Origin: Hoyosella sp. YIM 151337
GTDB taxonomy: Bacteria; Actinomycetota; Actinomycetes; Mycobacteriales; Mycobacteriaceae
Length of the DNA stretch: 64,000 nucleotides
Direction of reading: 5' to 3'
NCBI RefSeq assembly: GCF_026041215.1
Contig: NZ_JAPEIQ010000030.1
Span: 62,001 to 126,000 of the forward strand
Part shown: positions 1-9,103 of the stretch, one piece after another
Layout of the letters: each line of letters starts with the position of its first letter
Numbering within the stretch: position 1 is the first letter of the stretch
The notes under the pieces: generated by a model
The model's input: only the letters and a program-made list of their open reading frames with translations
Told to the model about the DNA's origin: nothing
The model's database searches: none
Translations under genes and position numbers: made by a program

Positions 1-1239
1 CTTCTGCACCAGGCGCTCGAACCACTTCGTTCGGCGCAGCCGGGCACCAAGCCGTGATGGCATCGTGTCGGTGATTTCGTCGATCTGTGGGTGCAGGTAC
101 TCACGCACTTGCATCAACTGTGCAGGCTCCGCCTTTGCTTCCTTCCGAATGCGCTCCATGCGAGCTTTTCGGGTCTTCTGCAGCGCTACCTGGATGGTGT
201 CCTGGTAACACATCCACAGCGCGATGTGGCGTGCTGCCTCTGTCGTGAGCCTGGCTGCTCCCTCGGGGTCAGGATCGATCTGGGCAAATTTGGCCACCCG
301 TGCCAAGTATTGTTCGGCGTAAGCAAGGCTTTGATACACCGCGGTCCGCACCAGGCCGTGCAGGATCATCGACCGTGCGGCGGCAGGCAGGTCCAGTACC
401 TTTTCCGCGAGCGGCCGCAGTGCGGTGCCGACGAGCGCTGCCGGGTCGGTGGCGGCCACCTTGTTTCGTTCCGCCTCCTCCTTCGCCTTGCGGTCTTCGG
501 CTGTGACCGGTCGCGGGACGAGAGTCAGCTCGACGGGTTGCGACTTGCGTGCTGGTGTGCGCGCCGCTGCTGATGACGGTCGGCCTGCCGCCTCGAATCC
601 GCCCGCGAAGGCCTTCAGTGAGGACTCCACACCCTTGCCGAATTCGCGAATTGGGGCTTCGAACTGTTCCCTGCTGAACGGGAGCGCTCCTGAACCCGCG
701 AGCGCCCCGAACAGCGCTGCGCTGATCACGCTGCTCGCCTTTTCCGAGATCTCCATGAAGTCGGCCGCTACCAAGCGTTTCGCCGCGTGTTCTGCCGACG
801 CGATCAGGGCGTCGCTATCGACACGGCCGTCGGCCAGCGCCATCTTCTCGTCGATCGCGTAGGTGCGGCTCGTCGACGTGATAAGGGTCGTGCGGTCCGG
901 GGTGACAAATCCACGCTGGATGGCCCGTCCGCACTCCATCAGTTCCGACGCGATGAGGACGTCGACCTCGCCCGGCGTCGGGAAGAGGCTCAGGACAGGC
1001 TCTGCTCGCCCGGAACCGTCCGGCACCGGAGTCTTAGGTGCGGGTGGCAGGAGTTCAACGTAATAGACAGTCGCGCCGGTCCGCTGCGCGACGCCAGCAA
1101 CAGAGGTGCTTTGCGCCCAGTATCCGGCCTGCTCCGCGACGGCGACGATCCAGTCGGAGAGCACGCCGCCGCCTTCGCCGCCCAGAGCGAGAATCGCGAG
1201 AGTGATCGGCCGGCGGCCGTCATACCAACTGCTGGTCAT
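1..1239 (-). CDS. Indolepyruvate ferredoxin oxidoreductase beta-type subunit (partial, 3' end beyond window)
   Basis: The reading frame is open from an ATG at 1239 to the left edge, giving 413 residues with no stop, so the gene is truncated by the window. The N-terminus reads LAILALGGEGGGVLSDWIV followed by SVAGVAQRTGATVYYVE, the gamma/beta-domain signature of 2-oxoacid ferredoxin oxidoreductase subunits that bind CoA or regenerate the TPP site; a long helical extension follows, as in the larger (about 500-residue) IorB-like proteins of aerobic bacteria. Its ATG overlaps the stop of the alpha subunit gene (ATGA), so the two are translationally coupled and should form one enzyme. Role: oxidative decarboxylation of an aryl-pyruvate such as indolepyruvate to the acyl-CoA. 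Exact substrate is inferred. Confidence 0.85.
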   Translation of the reverse strand, partial: MTSSWYDGRRPITLAILALGGEGGGVLSDWIVAVAEQAGYWAQSTSVAGVAQRTGATVYYVELLPPAPKTPVPDGSGRAEPVLSLFPTPGEVDVLIASELMECGRAIQRGFVTPDRTTLITSTSRTYAIDEKMALADGRVDSDALIASAEHAAKRLVAADFMEISEKASSVISAALFGALAGSGALPFSREQFEAPIREFGKGVESSLKAFAGGFEAAGRPSSAAARTPARKSQPVELTLVPRPVTAEDRKAKEEAERNKVAATDPAALVGTALRPLAEKVLDLPAAARSMILHGLVRTAVYQSLAYAEQYLARVAKFAQIDPDPEGAARLTTEAARHIALWMCYQDTIQVALQKTRKARMERIRKEAKAEPAQLMQVREYLHPQIDEITDTMPSRLGARLRRTKWFERLVQK

Positions 1240-3401
1240 GCTGCTACCTCGAATCGAGCGGCGCGGCGTTCAATCCCGCGCGAAGCTATCTTGATCCACC
1301 ACGACCGGACCGCCGCGAGCGCTCGGTCACGGCGATTCGGATTGTCAATGACATCAGTCCGATAGAACGAAGGACAAAGCACCGCGGCGTGGGCATTGGC
1401 GCCGCACACTCCGCAGCCGACGCAACTGTCCAATACTGTCGCGATTGGGTCGGTGCGCATTGGGTCAGGATTGTCAGCGATGGTGAGGGACGGGCACCCG
1501 GAAATGCGAATGCAGGCGTGATCACCGGTGCATGTTTCGGCATCGACGCCGAACCGCTCGCGCACAACTCGTTTGCCTTCCGCCAGCGCTTTCTTGCGGA
1601 CGGGCTTTTCCCTCCGCTGTTTGTTGAGCTGGCACTCACTCTGCATCACGAGCACTTTGGGGCCGGGTTCCTCGGTGGTCAGTGCCTCGACGAACGCATC
1701 GCGCACCGCACCCACGTCATAGGTGTTGTCGATGGTCTTCGCCCACTCGACACCGACGCCGCGCGCCGCCTTCTCGATGGGATGCTGAGTCGACCGCGTC
1801 TCCAGTTCCGCCGGTGAGGACAACACGTCTTGTCCGCCGGTCGCTGCGGCGTAGGCATTGTCGACGACGACGAGCAGCTGGTCACTCTTGTTGAATACGG
1901 CGTTGCCGACCCCGCTCGTGAGGCCGTTGTGCCAGAATCCGCCGTCGCCCATAACGGCGATGCTGCGCTGATCGGTGTCCTTGGAGTTCAGCGCTGCGGC
2001 GCCGGCGGAGCCAAGCCCATAACCCATTGTCGTGGCGCCAAGGTCGAACGGTGCGTTAACCGCGAAGAGGTGACATCCGATGTCAGCGCTGATGTGGTGT
2101 TTGCCGGTCTCCCGCTCGGCGAGTTTCAGTCCGCTGAAGATGGGCCGCTCGGGGCAGCCCGTGCACAGGCCTGGCGGACGTGGCCGGACCGACTCGGATG
2201 GTGCGCGAGTGGCGAAGGGACTCTGCGGGTCATCCGGTCCGAGCAGCACGGGCGGCTTTTGGGCAATCGCGTCAGGGTGGTAGCGCTCAAGAAAGGTCTG
2301 AACTCCGCGCGTGACGACGGCGGAGGTGTACTCCCCTGCCACCGCGAGCATGTCCTTGCCGTGCAGGGCGGTCGGGATATCTGCGCGACGCAGGATCGCG
2401 TTGAGGTTCTGCTCGATATAGTCGGGCTGGCCTTCTTCCACGAGCAGGACGGCGCGCTTGCCTGCACAATAATCGATTATTTCGTCATCGACGACGGGAT
2501 ACGTCACGTTCATGACATAGAGGGGAATCTCGCTGTTACCGAAGGCATCCGAGCACCCCAGCAGCTCCAGCGACCGGTTCAGGGTGTTGTACAGCCCGCC
2601 CTGGACGATGATCCCGACGTCGGCACGATCGTTGGCAAAGACCTCGTTTATTCCGCGCTCTTTGATGAACCGAACTGCAGCAGGCCACCGCTGCTCGATC
2701 TTTTCCCGCTCATGCAGGAAGCTCGCTGGAGGCAACACAATCCGGTCGATGTCACGAACTGGGTTCTCGAGGGCGTCCTTAACGGTCATTGCCGGGCGTA
2801 CGTTGTCTTTTGCGTTGAACCCGCCGTGCAAATGGCACGAACGCAGGCGTAGCTCAAGCATGACTGGCGTGTTGCTGGCCTCCGACAATTCGAAACCCGC
2901 CTCGACGGCATCCACGATCGCCGACACGTTGGGGCGGGGATCGAGCAGCCACATCTGCGACTTCATGGCGAACGCGTGCGAGCGTTCTTGCATGATGCTC
3001 GAGCCTTCGCCGTAGTCCTCGCCGAGAATGACAAGGGCACCGCCCTTGACGCCACCACTCGCCAAGTTAGCGAGGGCATCGGAGGCGACGTTCAAACCGA
3101 CTGTCGACTTGAAGGTGACGGCGCCGCGCAGAGGGTAATGCACCGACGCGGCCAGCATCGCCGCGGCGGTCGCCTCCGATGCGCTGTTCTCGAAGTACAC
3201 GTCCAGCTCTTCGAGGATTTCTTGGGCGTCACCAAGGACGTCCATCAGGTGGGAAATCGGTGCACCCTGGTAACCACCGACATAGGCGACCCCTGACTGC
3301 AGGAGCGCTTTGGTAACGGCGAGGATGCCCTCGACGTGCAGGGTTTCACCCGCACCACGCCGAAGCTTCTGCACCTCGGCGACAAAGGACCGCTCGGCCA
3401 T
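1236..3401 (-). CDS. Indolepyruvate ferredoxin oxidoreductase alpha-type subunit (TPP, Fe-S)
   Basis: A 721-residue protein with the domain order of IorA-like enzymes: an N-terminal pyrimidine-binding domain (GGYQGAPISHLMDVL near residue 45), a central TPP-binding domain with GDGGFWHNG and the following VVDNAYAAATGGQD, and a C-terminal ferredoxin-like segment with CTGDHAC and CVGCGVCG cysteines. Such enzymes oxidise aryl-pyruvates from transaminated aromatic amino acids with ferredoxin as acceptor in the cytoplasm. The chosen ATG (MAERSF) has AAGGAG upstream, overlapping the end of the cyclase gene; the longer reading frame upstream is arginine-rich and has no ribosome site. It is second to last in a leftward operon with an isatin-hydrolase-type cyclase and an FAD oxidoreductase, which favours an indolic substrate. 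Confidence 0.9.
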   Translation of the reverse strand: MAERSFVAEVQKLRRGAGETLHVEGILAVTKALLQSGVAYVGGYQGAPISHLMDVLGDAQEILEELDVYFENSASEATAAAMLAASVHYPLRGAVTFKSTVGLNVASDALANLASGGVKGGALVILGEDYGEGSSIMQERSHAFAMKSQMWLLDPRPNVSAIVDAVEAGFELSEASNTPVMLELRLRSCHLHGGFNAKDNVRPAMTVKDALENPVRDIDRIVLPPASFLHEREKIEQRWPAAVRFIKERGINEVFANDRADVGIIVQGGLYNTLNRSLELLGCSDAFGNSEIPLYVMNVTYPVVDDEIIDYCAGKRAVLLVEEGQPDYIEQNLNAILRRADIPTALHGKDMLAVAGEYTSAVVTRGVQTFLERYHPDAIAQKPPVLLGPDDPQSPFATRAPSESVRPRPPGLCTGCPERPIFSGLKLAERETGKHHISADIGCHLFAVNAPFDLGATTMGYGLGSAGAAALNSKDTDQRSIAVMGDGGFWHNGLTSGVGNAVFNKSDQLLVVVDNAYAAATGGQDVLSSPAELETRSTQHPIEKAARGVGVEWAKTIDNTYDVGAVRDAFVEALTTEEPGPKVLVMQSECQLNKQRREKPVRKKALAEGKRVVRERFGVDAETCTGDHACIRISGCPSLTIADNPDPMRTDPIATVLDSCVGCGVCGANAHAAVLCPSFYRTDVIDNPNRRDRALAAVRSWWIKIASRGIERRAARFEVAA

Positions 3402-3403
3402 AC

Positions 3404-4183
3404 CTACTCCTTGTTCTCGACCAGCGCGACGACACGCGCGGGGCTGCCAGAACCGCCAACGATGGGGAGCGGCAGGACGGCCAGTGCAATGCCGGTCGCG
3501 GGCAGCCGGTCTAGGTTCTGCAGCTGCGTGAGCCCGATTTTTCCTGCACCAAGCAGGTAGTGGTGACACGGGAAGATCGGGTCTAGCGCGGTCGCTTGCC
3601 CAGCGTCAGTCCCCACGGTTTCGACGCCGAACCCGGCCAGTTCGGTCTCTTCCGCGAGCCACTTGGCGCATTCAGCGGAGACACCAGGGGTGTGGGGTCC
3701 GGTGTCGTCGGCATTCGCGAAATCTTCCGCGTTGTGGGCGCGGCTGCCCCACCCGGTGCGGTAGAGCAGCCATCCCCCGCGCGGGAGCGGCCCGTTGGCG
3801 GCTTGCCATTCTTCGACATCTGAGATCTGAAGGAGGAAATCGGGATCCTTGTTCGCCCGTTCAGTAACGTCAAGCACGACCGCGGGCGCGAAGAGCGCGT
3901 TAAGCGGGATTTCCGACACGTCGAGACCATCCCTGCCGGTGATCCAATGATTGGGTGCGTCCACGTGCGTCCCTGTGTGCTCGCCGGTGTGGATGTTATT
4001 CCAGTACCACCCGGGCCCATTTTCGTCGAAGCGGCTGATGAGCTCCAGCTCAAACGGCTGCGCGTTCTTGTAGGGTTCCGGCAGCGCCAGAACGGGCGTC
4101 TTTTCTGTGAGCGGCGCGGTGAGGTCGATCAGTTCGATACGGCCGCTGCTGATGCCGGTTAGCAAATCGGTGATCAGTGACAT
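3404..4183 (-). CDS. Putative cyclase / metal-dependent hydrolase (kynurenine formamidase or isatin hydrolase type)
   Basis: A 259-residue member of the cyclase family (PF04199). The metal site motif HTGTHVDAPNHW is intact and a second conserved region, HHYLLGAGKIGLTQL, lies near the C-terminus. Family members open lactam or formamide bonds: kynurenine formamidase, isatin hydrolase and related enzymes. Start at the ATG of MSLITDL with AAGGAG upstream that overlaps the TAA of the preceding gene; only two bases separate its own stop from the IorA-like start. Position between an aryl-pyruvate oxidoreductase and, across the AraC gene, indole-type monooxygenases suggests ring opening of an isatin-like intermediate. 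That substrate is inferred; the sequence only establishes the fold and metal motif. Confidence 0.85.
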   Translation of the reverse strand: MSLITDLLTGISSGRIELIDLTAPLTEKTPVLALPEPYKNAQPFELELISRFDENGPGWYWNNIHTGEHTGTHVDAPNHWITGRDGLDVSEIPLNALFAPAVVLDVTERANKDPDFLLQISDVEEWQAANGPLPRGGWLLYRTGWGSRAHNAEDFANADDTGPHTPGVSAECAKWLAEETELAGFGVETVGTDAGQATALDPIFPCHHYLLGAGKIGLTQLQNLDRLPATGIALAVLPLPIVGGSGSPARVVALVENKE

Positions 4184-4193
4184 GGGTGACTCC

Positions 4194-5789
4194 TTAGTTG
4201 AATGTGGACCGCGACCGCGCGGTGAGCGCGGACGCAACGAGGTGGCCGGAGCCCGCACCGAGCCCAGCGCCGGGATGAGTCGAGGCCCCGATGTGCCACA
4301 GACTCTTGACGTTCGTGCGGTGTCGTCCCGATCCCGGCAACGGCCGCCATACGAAACTCTGGTCGAGCTCGCAATTGCCGCCGTACGGGTCGCCCGCAAC
4401 GGCATTCACGTTGTACGCATGGAGATCCCGTGGTGTAACCACATGCACATCGAGGACTTGCCCCGCCAAACCCTCCGTATGGGCGGCGACACGGTCCAGT
4501 GCACGTTGCGCGAAGTCGCGCGCGAGATCGGCGGTCCAGCCCGCGGTGGTGTCGAGCTGCCCGCGCGCGTCACCGCGCGGAGTGAAGGGAACCTCCTGCA
4601 GCTGCAGCCACAACGCGCCGGCACCGTGCGGCACACGGCTCGGGTCGAGCAGAAACTGCTGCCCGACCACCACGGTGGGCCGCTGCGGCAACAAGCCGGC
4701 TTCCGCTTCAGCGCACGCGATCCCGGTGCTGGCTGACCCATCACTGATGTGCACGAGCGGGACCCGATTCAAACGTGGGTCGCGCCATTTGGGCGGAGCG
4801 GACAGCGCCACGTGTACTTGCATCTCTGCTCTGCCGTACCGATACGCAGCCGCCTGTCGGCGAAGGTCTGGAGTACTTGCCCTTTCCGGCAGTAACGAGC
4901 CGTACAGCGCGGTGGGAGTGACCGATGCGAGGATCGCTCTGCGTGCCCGAATGCGCTGGTCTGCGGTTTCGACTGCCACCGCGCGTCCCGAGTCGACAAC
5001 GATTCGTTCCGCCTCGGCTCCGGTGTGCACCTGCACGCCTGTCTCGGCGAAAATGCCGCGGAACGCCCTAATCAAGTTGGCAGATCCGCCCGCGACGACG
5101 GGCAGCCCGAACCCGTGCAGCGTCGCTGCGAAAACGGGAATCATCAGCCCGCCAGCCGCATGGTCTGGCGAGAGGCCGGCGTGCAGCAGCCACGGCGCCC
5201 ACAGATGGTCGACTTCATGCCCCTGGAAGGTTCTGGAGCAGTAGGAGCGGCCCGAGGTTGCCATATCCCGCATCCATGCTTCAGCCCCGCGCCTGCCATT
5301 TGTCTTGAGGAACCGCGCCAGCAGTGCGGCCACTGCGGGGCGCCGGAGTTCAGTGCCCATCAGTGCGCCGAAGTGTTTCGCGTTGCAGCCGAACTGTTGC
5401 AGCGCTTCGAGATACGCCTGACCATCCTCGGCCTTAGTGAACTCCCCTGCGGTCAGATCTGGATCGCGATACGCGAGGGAGACCGCGCCATCGTCGGCAA
5501 CGCTGGCTGTCATCAGTTCGTCGGTGTTGCGGTATTCTAGGCCGTGGCGCGCCAGGTCTTCGCCCAGGACGCCGTATGCAGGGCTGGACAGGAAGAGTGG
5601 ATGCCACGACGAGTACGTGTCGTGGATGTAGCCCGGTGCTGTCAGCTCGCTACTCGCGATGAAGCCACCGATCTCCTCGTTGCGCTCAAGCAGAGCGACC
5701 GACCAGCCCGCGCGGCCGAGTTCGGCTGCGGCAACCATTCCATTGATTCCAGATCCGATGACGATCGCATCGACTTCAGTAGCCACCAT
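4194..5789 (-). CDS. NAD(P)/FAD-dependent oxidoreductase, phytoene-desaturase-like
   Basis: A 531-residue flavoprotein. The N-terminus carries the dinucleotide-binding fingerprint AIVIGSGINGMVAAAELGRAG followed by an acidic strand end (LLERNEEIGG), and the C-terminus has HIGASTHPGAGLGAGSG, the second FAD contact typical of CrtI/amine-oxidase-like proteins. Such proteins desaturate or isomerise lipophilic or aromatic substrates; the reaction here is not readable. It is the first gene of the leftward operon with the cyclase and the indolepyruvate oxidoreductase, with a GGGAG ribosome site. GCTATC-type half sites lie 50-90 bases upstream, like those in front of the SDR gene, so the nearby AraC regulator may control both operons. 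Confidence 0.85.
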   Translation of the reverse strand: MVATEVDAIVIGSGINGMVAAAELGRAGWSVALLERNEEIGGFIASSELTAPGYIHDTYSSWHPLFLSSPAYGVLGEDLARHGLEYRNTDELMTASVADDGAVSLAYRDPDLTAGEFTKAEDGQAYLEALQQFGCNAKHFGALMGTELRRPAVAALLARFLKTNGRRGAEAWMRDMATSGRSYCSRTFQGHEVDHLWAPWLLHAGLSPDHAAGGLMIPVFAATLHGFGLPVVAGGSANLIRAFRGIFAETGVQVHTGAEAERIVVDSGRAVAVETADQRIRARRAILASVTPTALYGSLLPERASTPDLRRQAAAYRYGRAEMQVHVALSAPPKWRDPRLNRVPLVHISDGSASTGIACAEAEAGLLPQRPTVVVGQQFLLDPSRVPHGAGALWLQLQEVPFTPRGDARGQLDTTAGWTADLARDFAQRALDRVAAHTEGLAGQVLDVHVVTPRDLHAYNVNAVAGDPYGGNCELDQSFVWRPLPGSGRHRTNVKSLWHIGASTHPGAGLGAGSGHLVASALTARSRSTFN

Positions 5790-5841
5790 GCTTCTCCCAA
5801 CGCTTATTGGGGGAAGACGTTATGTCCAGTTAAGACAGGGG

Positions 5842-5876
5842 GCTATCCACAGGACGCGAGCGTTGTACAGATAGCG
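5842..5876. promoter_or_regulatory. Inverted GCTATC half-sites upstream of the leftward operon
   Basis: GCTATCC occurs at 5842 and its reverse complement GATAGC at about 5870, just upstream of the FAD oxidoreductase start and touching the 3' end of the AraC gene. Near copies occur in the AraC/SDR intergenic region. This may be an operator for the AraC regulator; inferred from repetition only. Confidence 0.35.
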
Positions 5877-5877
5877 T

Positions 5878-6858
5878 TTAGTGACGGAGCGTCTGTGAGG
5901 GAGACTCTCCAAAACGCGCCCGGTACATTACGGAGAACCGTCCGAGATGCAGAAATCCCCAGCGCACCGCGACGTCGGTGACGGTGATCGCGCTCGGGTC
6001 CGCAGCCATCAGGTCCGCGTGCGCTTTTCGCAGCCGGACCTCCCGCAAGTAATTCATCGGTGTCGTGTCGAATGCGCTCCGGAAACCGTCCTGCAGCGCC
6101 CGGACACTGACATTCACTGCGACGGCGATGTCTTCCACGGTCAATGGCTCCGCAGCATGGGCTTCGATCAAATCCGCGGCTCGCTGAATGACTCGCGGCA
6201 CCACCCGTGCCGGCGGGGAATGCAACGCGCCGCTGTAGTTGTTCGGTTGCGCGAGGAACAGCTGCGTGAGTAGCAGTCGTTCCATCTCGCGCATTGCGAG
6301 CGGTTCAGCCGGTATCGTCCCGTCGTTCTCCACCTCGGTACTGAGCAGGTTGACAATGCTTCGCCACGACCGAATCAAAGGTGCGGTCAAGTCCATATCG
6401 AGCTGAAAGCGCAGCTGGCGGCCCAGGGGCACACCGAGACTCTTGTGCAGGTGTTGTTCAACAGCCGTCCGGTCGAGTTTCACGATGAGTTGCCGGTTCC
6501 CGGCCCGCCACAGCATGTCGTACTGGTTGTCAGGACCGAGAATTGAGGCGACGGTGGGCGACGATACGACTTCCGCAGAGCTGCTGCGGACCTCCGCAGT
6601 TCCGTGCAGGGGTATCTGCACGAGGTAGCAGTCGGTCAGGTTGTCTGGCTGGATGCGCACATCGCTGCCGTAGTCGAGGTAGTGCAGCCCCACGCCGCCG
6701 ACCTGCACTGCGTGAAATCGGACTTCAAGATTCCCCGCTGCTGGAACCAGGCGATGCGAACAAAACGCCTCCTCGACAGTCGCGCGAGCCTGGTCGACAT
6801 CACGTGAGTGGACACGCTCATAGCGAGCCAATGGAAGATTACGTTCGATCGGGCGCAA
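5878..6858 (-). CDS. AraC-family transcriptional regulator
   Basis: About 326 residues: an N-terminal AraC-binding-like domain (PF14525 type) and a C-terminal double helix-turn-helix from about residue 220, ending in the conserved RWGFLHLGRFSVMYRARFGESPSQTLR. An in-frame GTG at 6906 has no ribosome site, whereas TTG at 6858 lies 7 bases after a perfect GGAGG, so I place the start there (TTG at 6861 is the alternative). It is divergent from the SDR-oxygenase operon and lies between it and the indolepyruvate oxidoreductase operon, so it probably activates one or both in response to an aromatic ligand. AraC regulators also accompany indole-oxidation (iif-type) clusters. Confidence 0.88.
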   Translation of the reverse strand: MRPIERNLPLARYERVHSRDVDQARATVEEAFCSHRLVPAAGNLEVRFHAVQVGGVGLHYLDYGSDVRIQPDNLTDCYLVQIPLHGTAEVRSSSAEVVSSPTVASILGPDNQYDMLWRAGNRQLIVKLDRTAVEQHLHKSLGVPLGRQLRFQLDMDLTAPLIRSWRSIVNLLSTEVENDGTIPAEPLAMREMERLLLTQLFLAQPNNYSGALHSPPARVVPRVIQRAADLIEAHAAEPLTVEDIAVAVNVSVRALQDGFRSAFDTTPMNYLREVRLRKAHADLMAADPSAITVTDVAVRWGFLHLGRFSVMYRARFGESPSQTLRH

Positions 6859-6914
6859 CAAGTGGCCTCCATCCCGCGGGTATATCGCCCTCAAGACTAC
6901 CGTCACAAAGACGC

Positions 6915-6956
6915 GCTATCCAGCGTTATCCGCACAATCTTCGCGCCAGGCGGATA
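6915..6956. promoter_or_regulatory. Probable AraC operator in the araC/SDR intergenic region
   Basis: GCTATCC at 6915 and GTTATCC at 6925 are direct repeats one helical turn apart, and GCGGATA at 6950 is the inverse complement of the second. Tandem direct repeats are the usual AraC/XylS binding layout. The site sits in the 175-base gap between the two divergent starts. Confidence 0.4.
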
Positions 6957-7033
6957 GTCGCGACCGAGTCCGCCACATACTGTCGCTGATCAGCACATTG
7001 TTGCGTCGATCACACAAGCAGGAGGCCGCTTCG

Positions 7034-7834
7034 ATGAAATCGCACCCACCAGACCTCGTCGGCAAGACAGCTATTGTCACCGGAGGCTCCACCAAAATCG
7101 GTCACAGTGTCGTCACCGCGCTGCACGATGCCGGAGCCAACGTCGTGATCGCTGACATCGACGAGGTCGGCGCCAAGCAGATCGTCGCTAACACCGATGG
7201 ACACGTGGCGTACATCAACACCGACATCACCGACGAGGAAGCGATCACGCGCTGCGTGAGCACCACACTCGGGACGTTCGGGTCGATCGACCTCCTTGTG
7301 AATCTCGCCTGCTCGTACCTCGACGAAGGATCCTCCTCTACGCGCAGCCAGTGGCTGTCAGCGCTCAATGTCAACCTCGTCAGCGCCGCACTATTTGCTG
7401 AGGCCGTACGCCCGCACATCGCAGCGCGTGGCGGTGGAGCCATCGTGAACTTCGGATCGATTTCAGCCAAAGCCGCCCAGACTGGCCGGTGGCTGTATCC
7501 CGCCAGCAAGGCGGCAATTGTCCAACTCAGCCGATCGATGGCCATGGATTACGCAGCCGATCGCATCCGAGTCAACTCGGTGAGCCCCGGATGGATCTGG
7601 TCGAAGGTCATGGACGAATTGAGCGGCTCTGACCGAGCCAAAACCGACCGTGTCGCCGAGTCTTTCCACCTGCTCGGCCGGGTGGGTGACCCAGCGGAGG
7701 TCGGCGAGGTCGTCACGTTCCTGTGCAGCGACCGCGCGTCATTTGTCACCGGAGCCGACTGGGCCGTCGACGGCGGCTACTCCGCAATGGGGCCTGAACA
7801 AGCTGTGCCCGCCATTCCAAAACTTGCTGAATAA
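7034..7834 (+). CDS. Short-chain dehydrogenase/reductase (SDR)
   Basis: A 266-residue classical SDR. The cofactor motif is TGGSTKIG (residues 17-24) in place of the usual TGxxxGxG, with Asp41 after the second strand favouring NAD(H). Catalytic residues are Ser142, Tyr155 and Lys159 (YPASK). The ATG has AGGAGG eight to ten bases upstream and starts the rightward operon. In iif-type indole catabolism an SDR oxidises the dihydrodiol formed after oxygenation; the same order (AraC, SDR, StyA-like oxygenase) here makes that role plausible, but it is inferred from context. Fifteen bases separate it from the next gene. Confidence 0.88.
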   Translation: MKSHPPDLVGKTAIVTGGSTKIGHSVVTALHDAGANVVIADIDEVGAKQIVANTDGHVAYINTDITDEEAITRCVSTTLGTFGSIDLLVNLACSYLDEGSSSTRSQWLSALNVNLVSAALFAEAVRPHIAARGGGAIVNFGSISAKAAQTGRWLYPASKAAIVQLSRSMAMDYAADRIRVNSVSPGWIWSKVMDELSGSDRAKTDRVAESFHLLGRVGDPAEVGEVVTFLCSDRASFVTGADWAVDGGYSAMGPEQAVPAIPKLAE

Positions 7835-7849
7835 CACGAAGGATTTTCC

Positions 7850-9094
7850 ATGCGCAACATCATCATCATTGGAGCCGGTCAAGCCGGACTGCAACTCGGC
7901 AACGGTCTGCTCGGCGCAGGCTACAACGTGACCGTCGTGTCCAACCGCACTCCTGAACAGATCCGCACCGGCAAGATCATGTCGAGTCAGTGCATGTTCG
8001 GCAACGCTCTTGCCCGCGAGCAGGCACTCGGGCTCAACTTCTGGGACAACGAATGCCCACCGGTGGAGGGCATTTCTTTCACCGTTGCGGGCCCCGACGG
8101 CGACAAAGCGATCTCTTGGGCTTCACGGCTTGATATTGCAGCCCAGTCCGTCGATCAGCGAGTCAAGATGCCACAGTGGATGGCCGAGTTTGAACGGCGC
8201 GGCGGGAGGATCGTCTACGAGGACGCTGGGATCGGCGAACTCGAACGGTACGCCGATAGCGCAGACCTAGTGATTGTCGCGGCAGGCAAGGGCGAGATCG
8301 CGAAGATGTTCGAGCGCGACGACGCCCGCTCCACCTACGACCGCCCCCAGCGCGCGCTCGCACTCGCCTACGTCACTGGCATGACTCCACGGCCCGACCA
8401 CTCAGCGGTGTCGTTCAACTTGATTCCCGGAGTCGGGGAGTACTTCGTTTTCCCGGCGCTCACCACGACCGGACCGTGCGAGATCATGGTCTTCGAGGGT
8501 GTACCCGGTGGCCCGATGGACTGCTGGGCAAACGCTACGACACCCGCCGAGCATCTGGCGACAGCGAAATCCGTACTCGAAACGTTCCTCCCCTGGGAAG
8601 CTGAACGCTGCGCGAACATAGCGCTCACCGACGCCAACGGCGTACTGGCGGGACGCTTCCCTCCCACCGTGCGCAAGCCAGTAGGCGTCCTCCCCTCAGG
8701 CAGGCAGGTGCTGGGCCTCGCGGATGTCGTCGTACTGAACGATCCAATCACCGGTCAGGGCTCAAACAACGCGAGCAAATGCGCCGCGTCCTACCTCGCT
8801 AGCATTCTTGAGCACGGCGATCGGCCATTCGATGCCGCCTTCATGCAGTCGACCTTCGAAAGATACTGGGACTACGCGCAATACGTCGCCGGGTGGACCA
8901 ACGCCCTGCTGGCCCCGCCACCCCCGCACGTTCTCGAACTTCTGGGCGCTGCGGGCAACGACCCACGCATTGCGCGCCGGTTCGCAAACGGGTTCGATGA
9001 CCCCCGCGATTTCTATCACTGGTTCATGAATCCGGATGCCGCGAATCATTACCTTTCGTCTGTCCACAATCCCTCACTCGTCACAGTCTCGTAA
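7850..9094 (+). CDS. styA1: Styrene/indole monooxygenase-type flavin oxygenase (StyA1-like)
   Basis: A 414-residue group E flavin monooxygenase with GAGQAG near the N-terminus for FAD binding and the conserved SVDQR. It epoxidises an aryl double bond using FADH2 delivered by a reductase. Active-site positions read Ser45-x-Gln47-x-Met49 (SSQCM), then Val72 and Ile75. From memory, indole monooxygenases are marked S46-Q48-M50-V/I73-I76, while styrene enzymes carry N46-V48-H50-Y73-H76, so this one fits the indole group with a shift of one. It is followed after nine bases by a fused oxygenase-reductase, the StyA1/StyA2B arrangement described in Rhodococcus opacus. AAGGA ribosome site. Confidence 0.88.
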   Translation: MRNIIIIGAGQAGLQLGNGLLGAGYNVTVVSNRTPEQIRTGKIMSSQCMFGNALAREQALGLNFWDNECPPVEGISFTVAGPDGDKAISWASRLDIAAQSVDQRVKMPQWMAEFERRGGRIVYEDAGIGELERYADSADLVIVAAGKGEIAKMFERDDARSTYDRPQRALALAYVTGMTPRPDHSAVSFNLIPGVGEYFVFPALTTTGPCEIMVFEGVPGGPMDCWANATTPAEHLATAKSVLETFLPWEAERCANIALTDANGVLAGRFPPTVRKPVGVLPSGRQVLGLADVVVLNDPITGQGSNNASKCAASYLASILEHGDRPFDAAFMQSTFERYWDYAQYVAGWTNALLAPPPPHVLELLGAAGNDPRIARRFANGFDDPRDFYHWFMNPDAANHYLSSVHNPSLVTVS

Positions 9095-9103
9095 GGAACG
9101 ACT

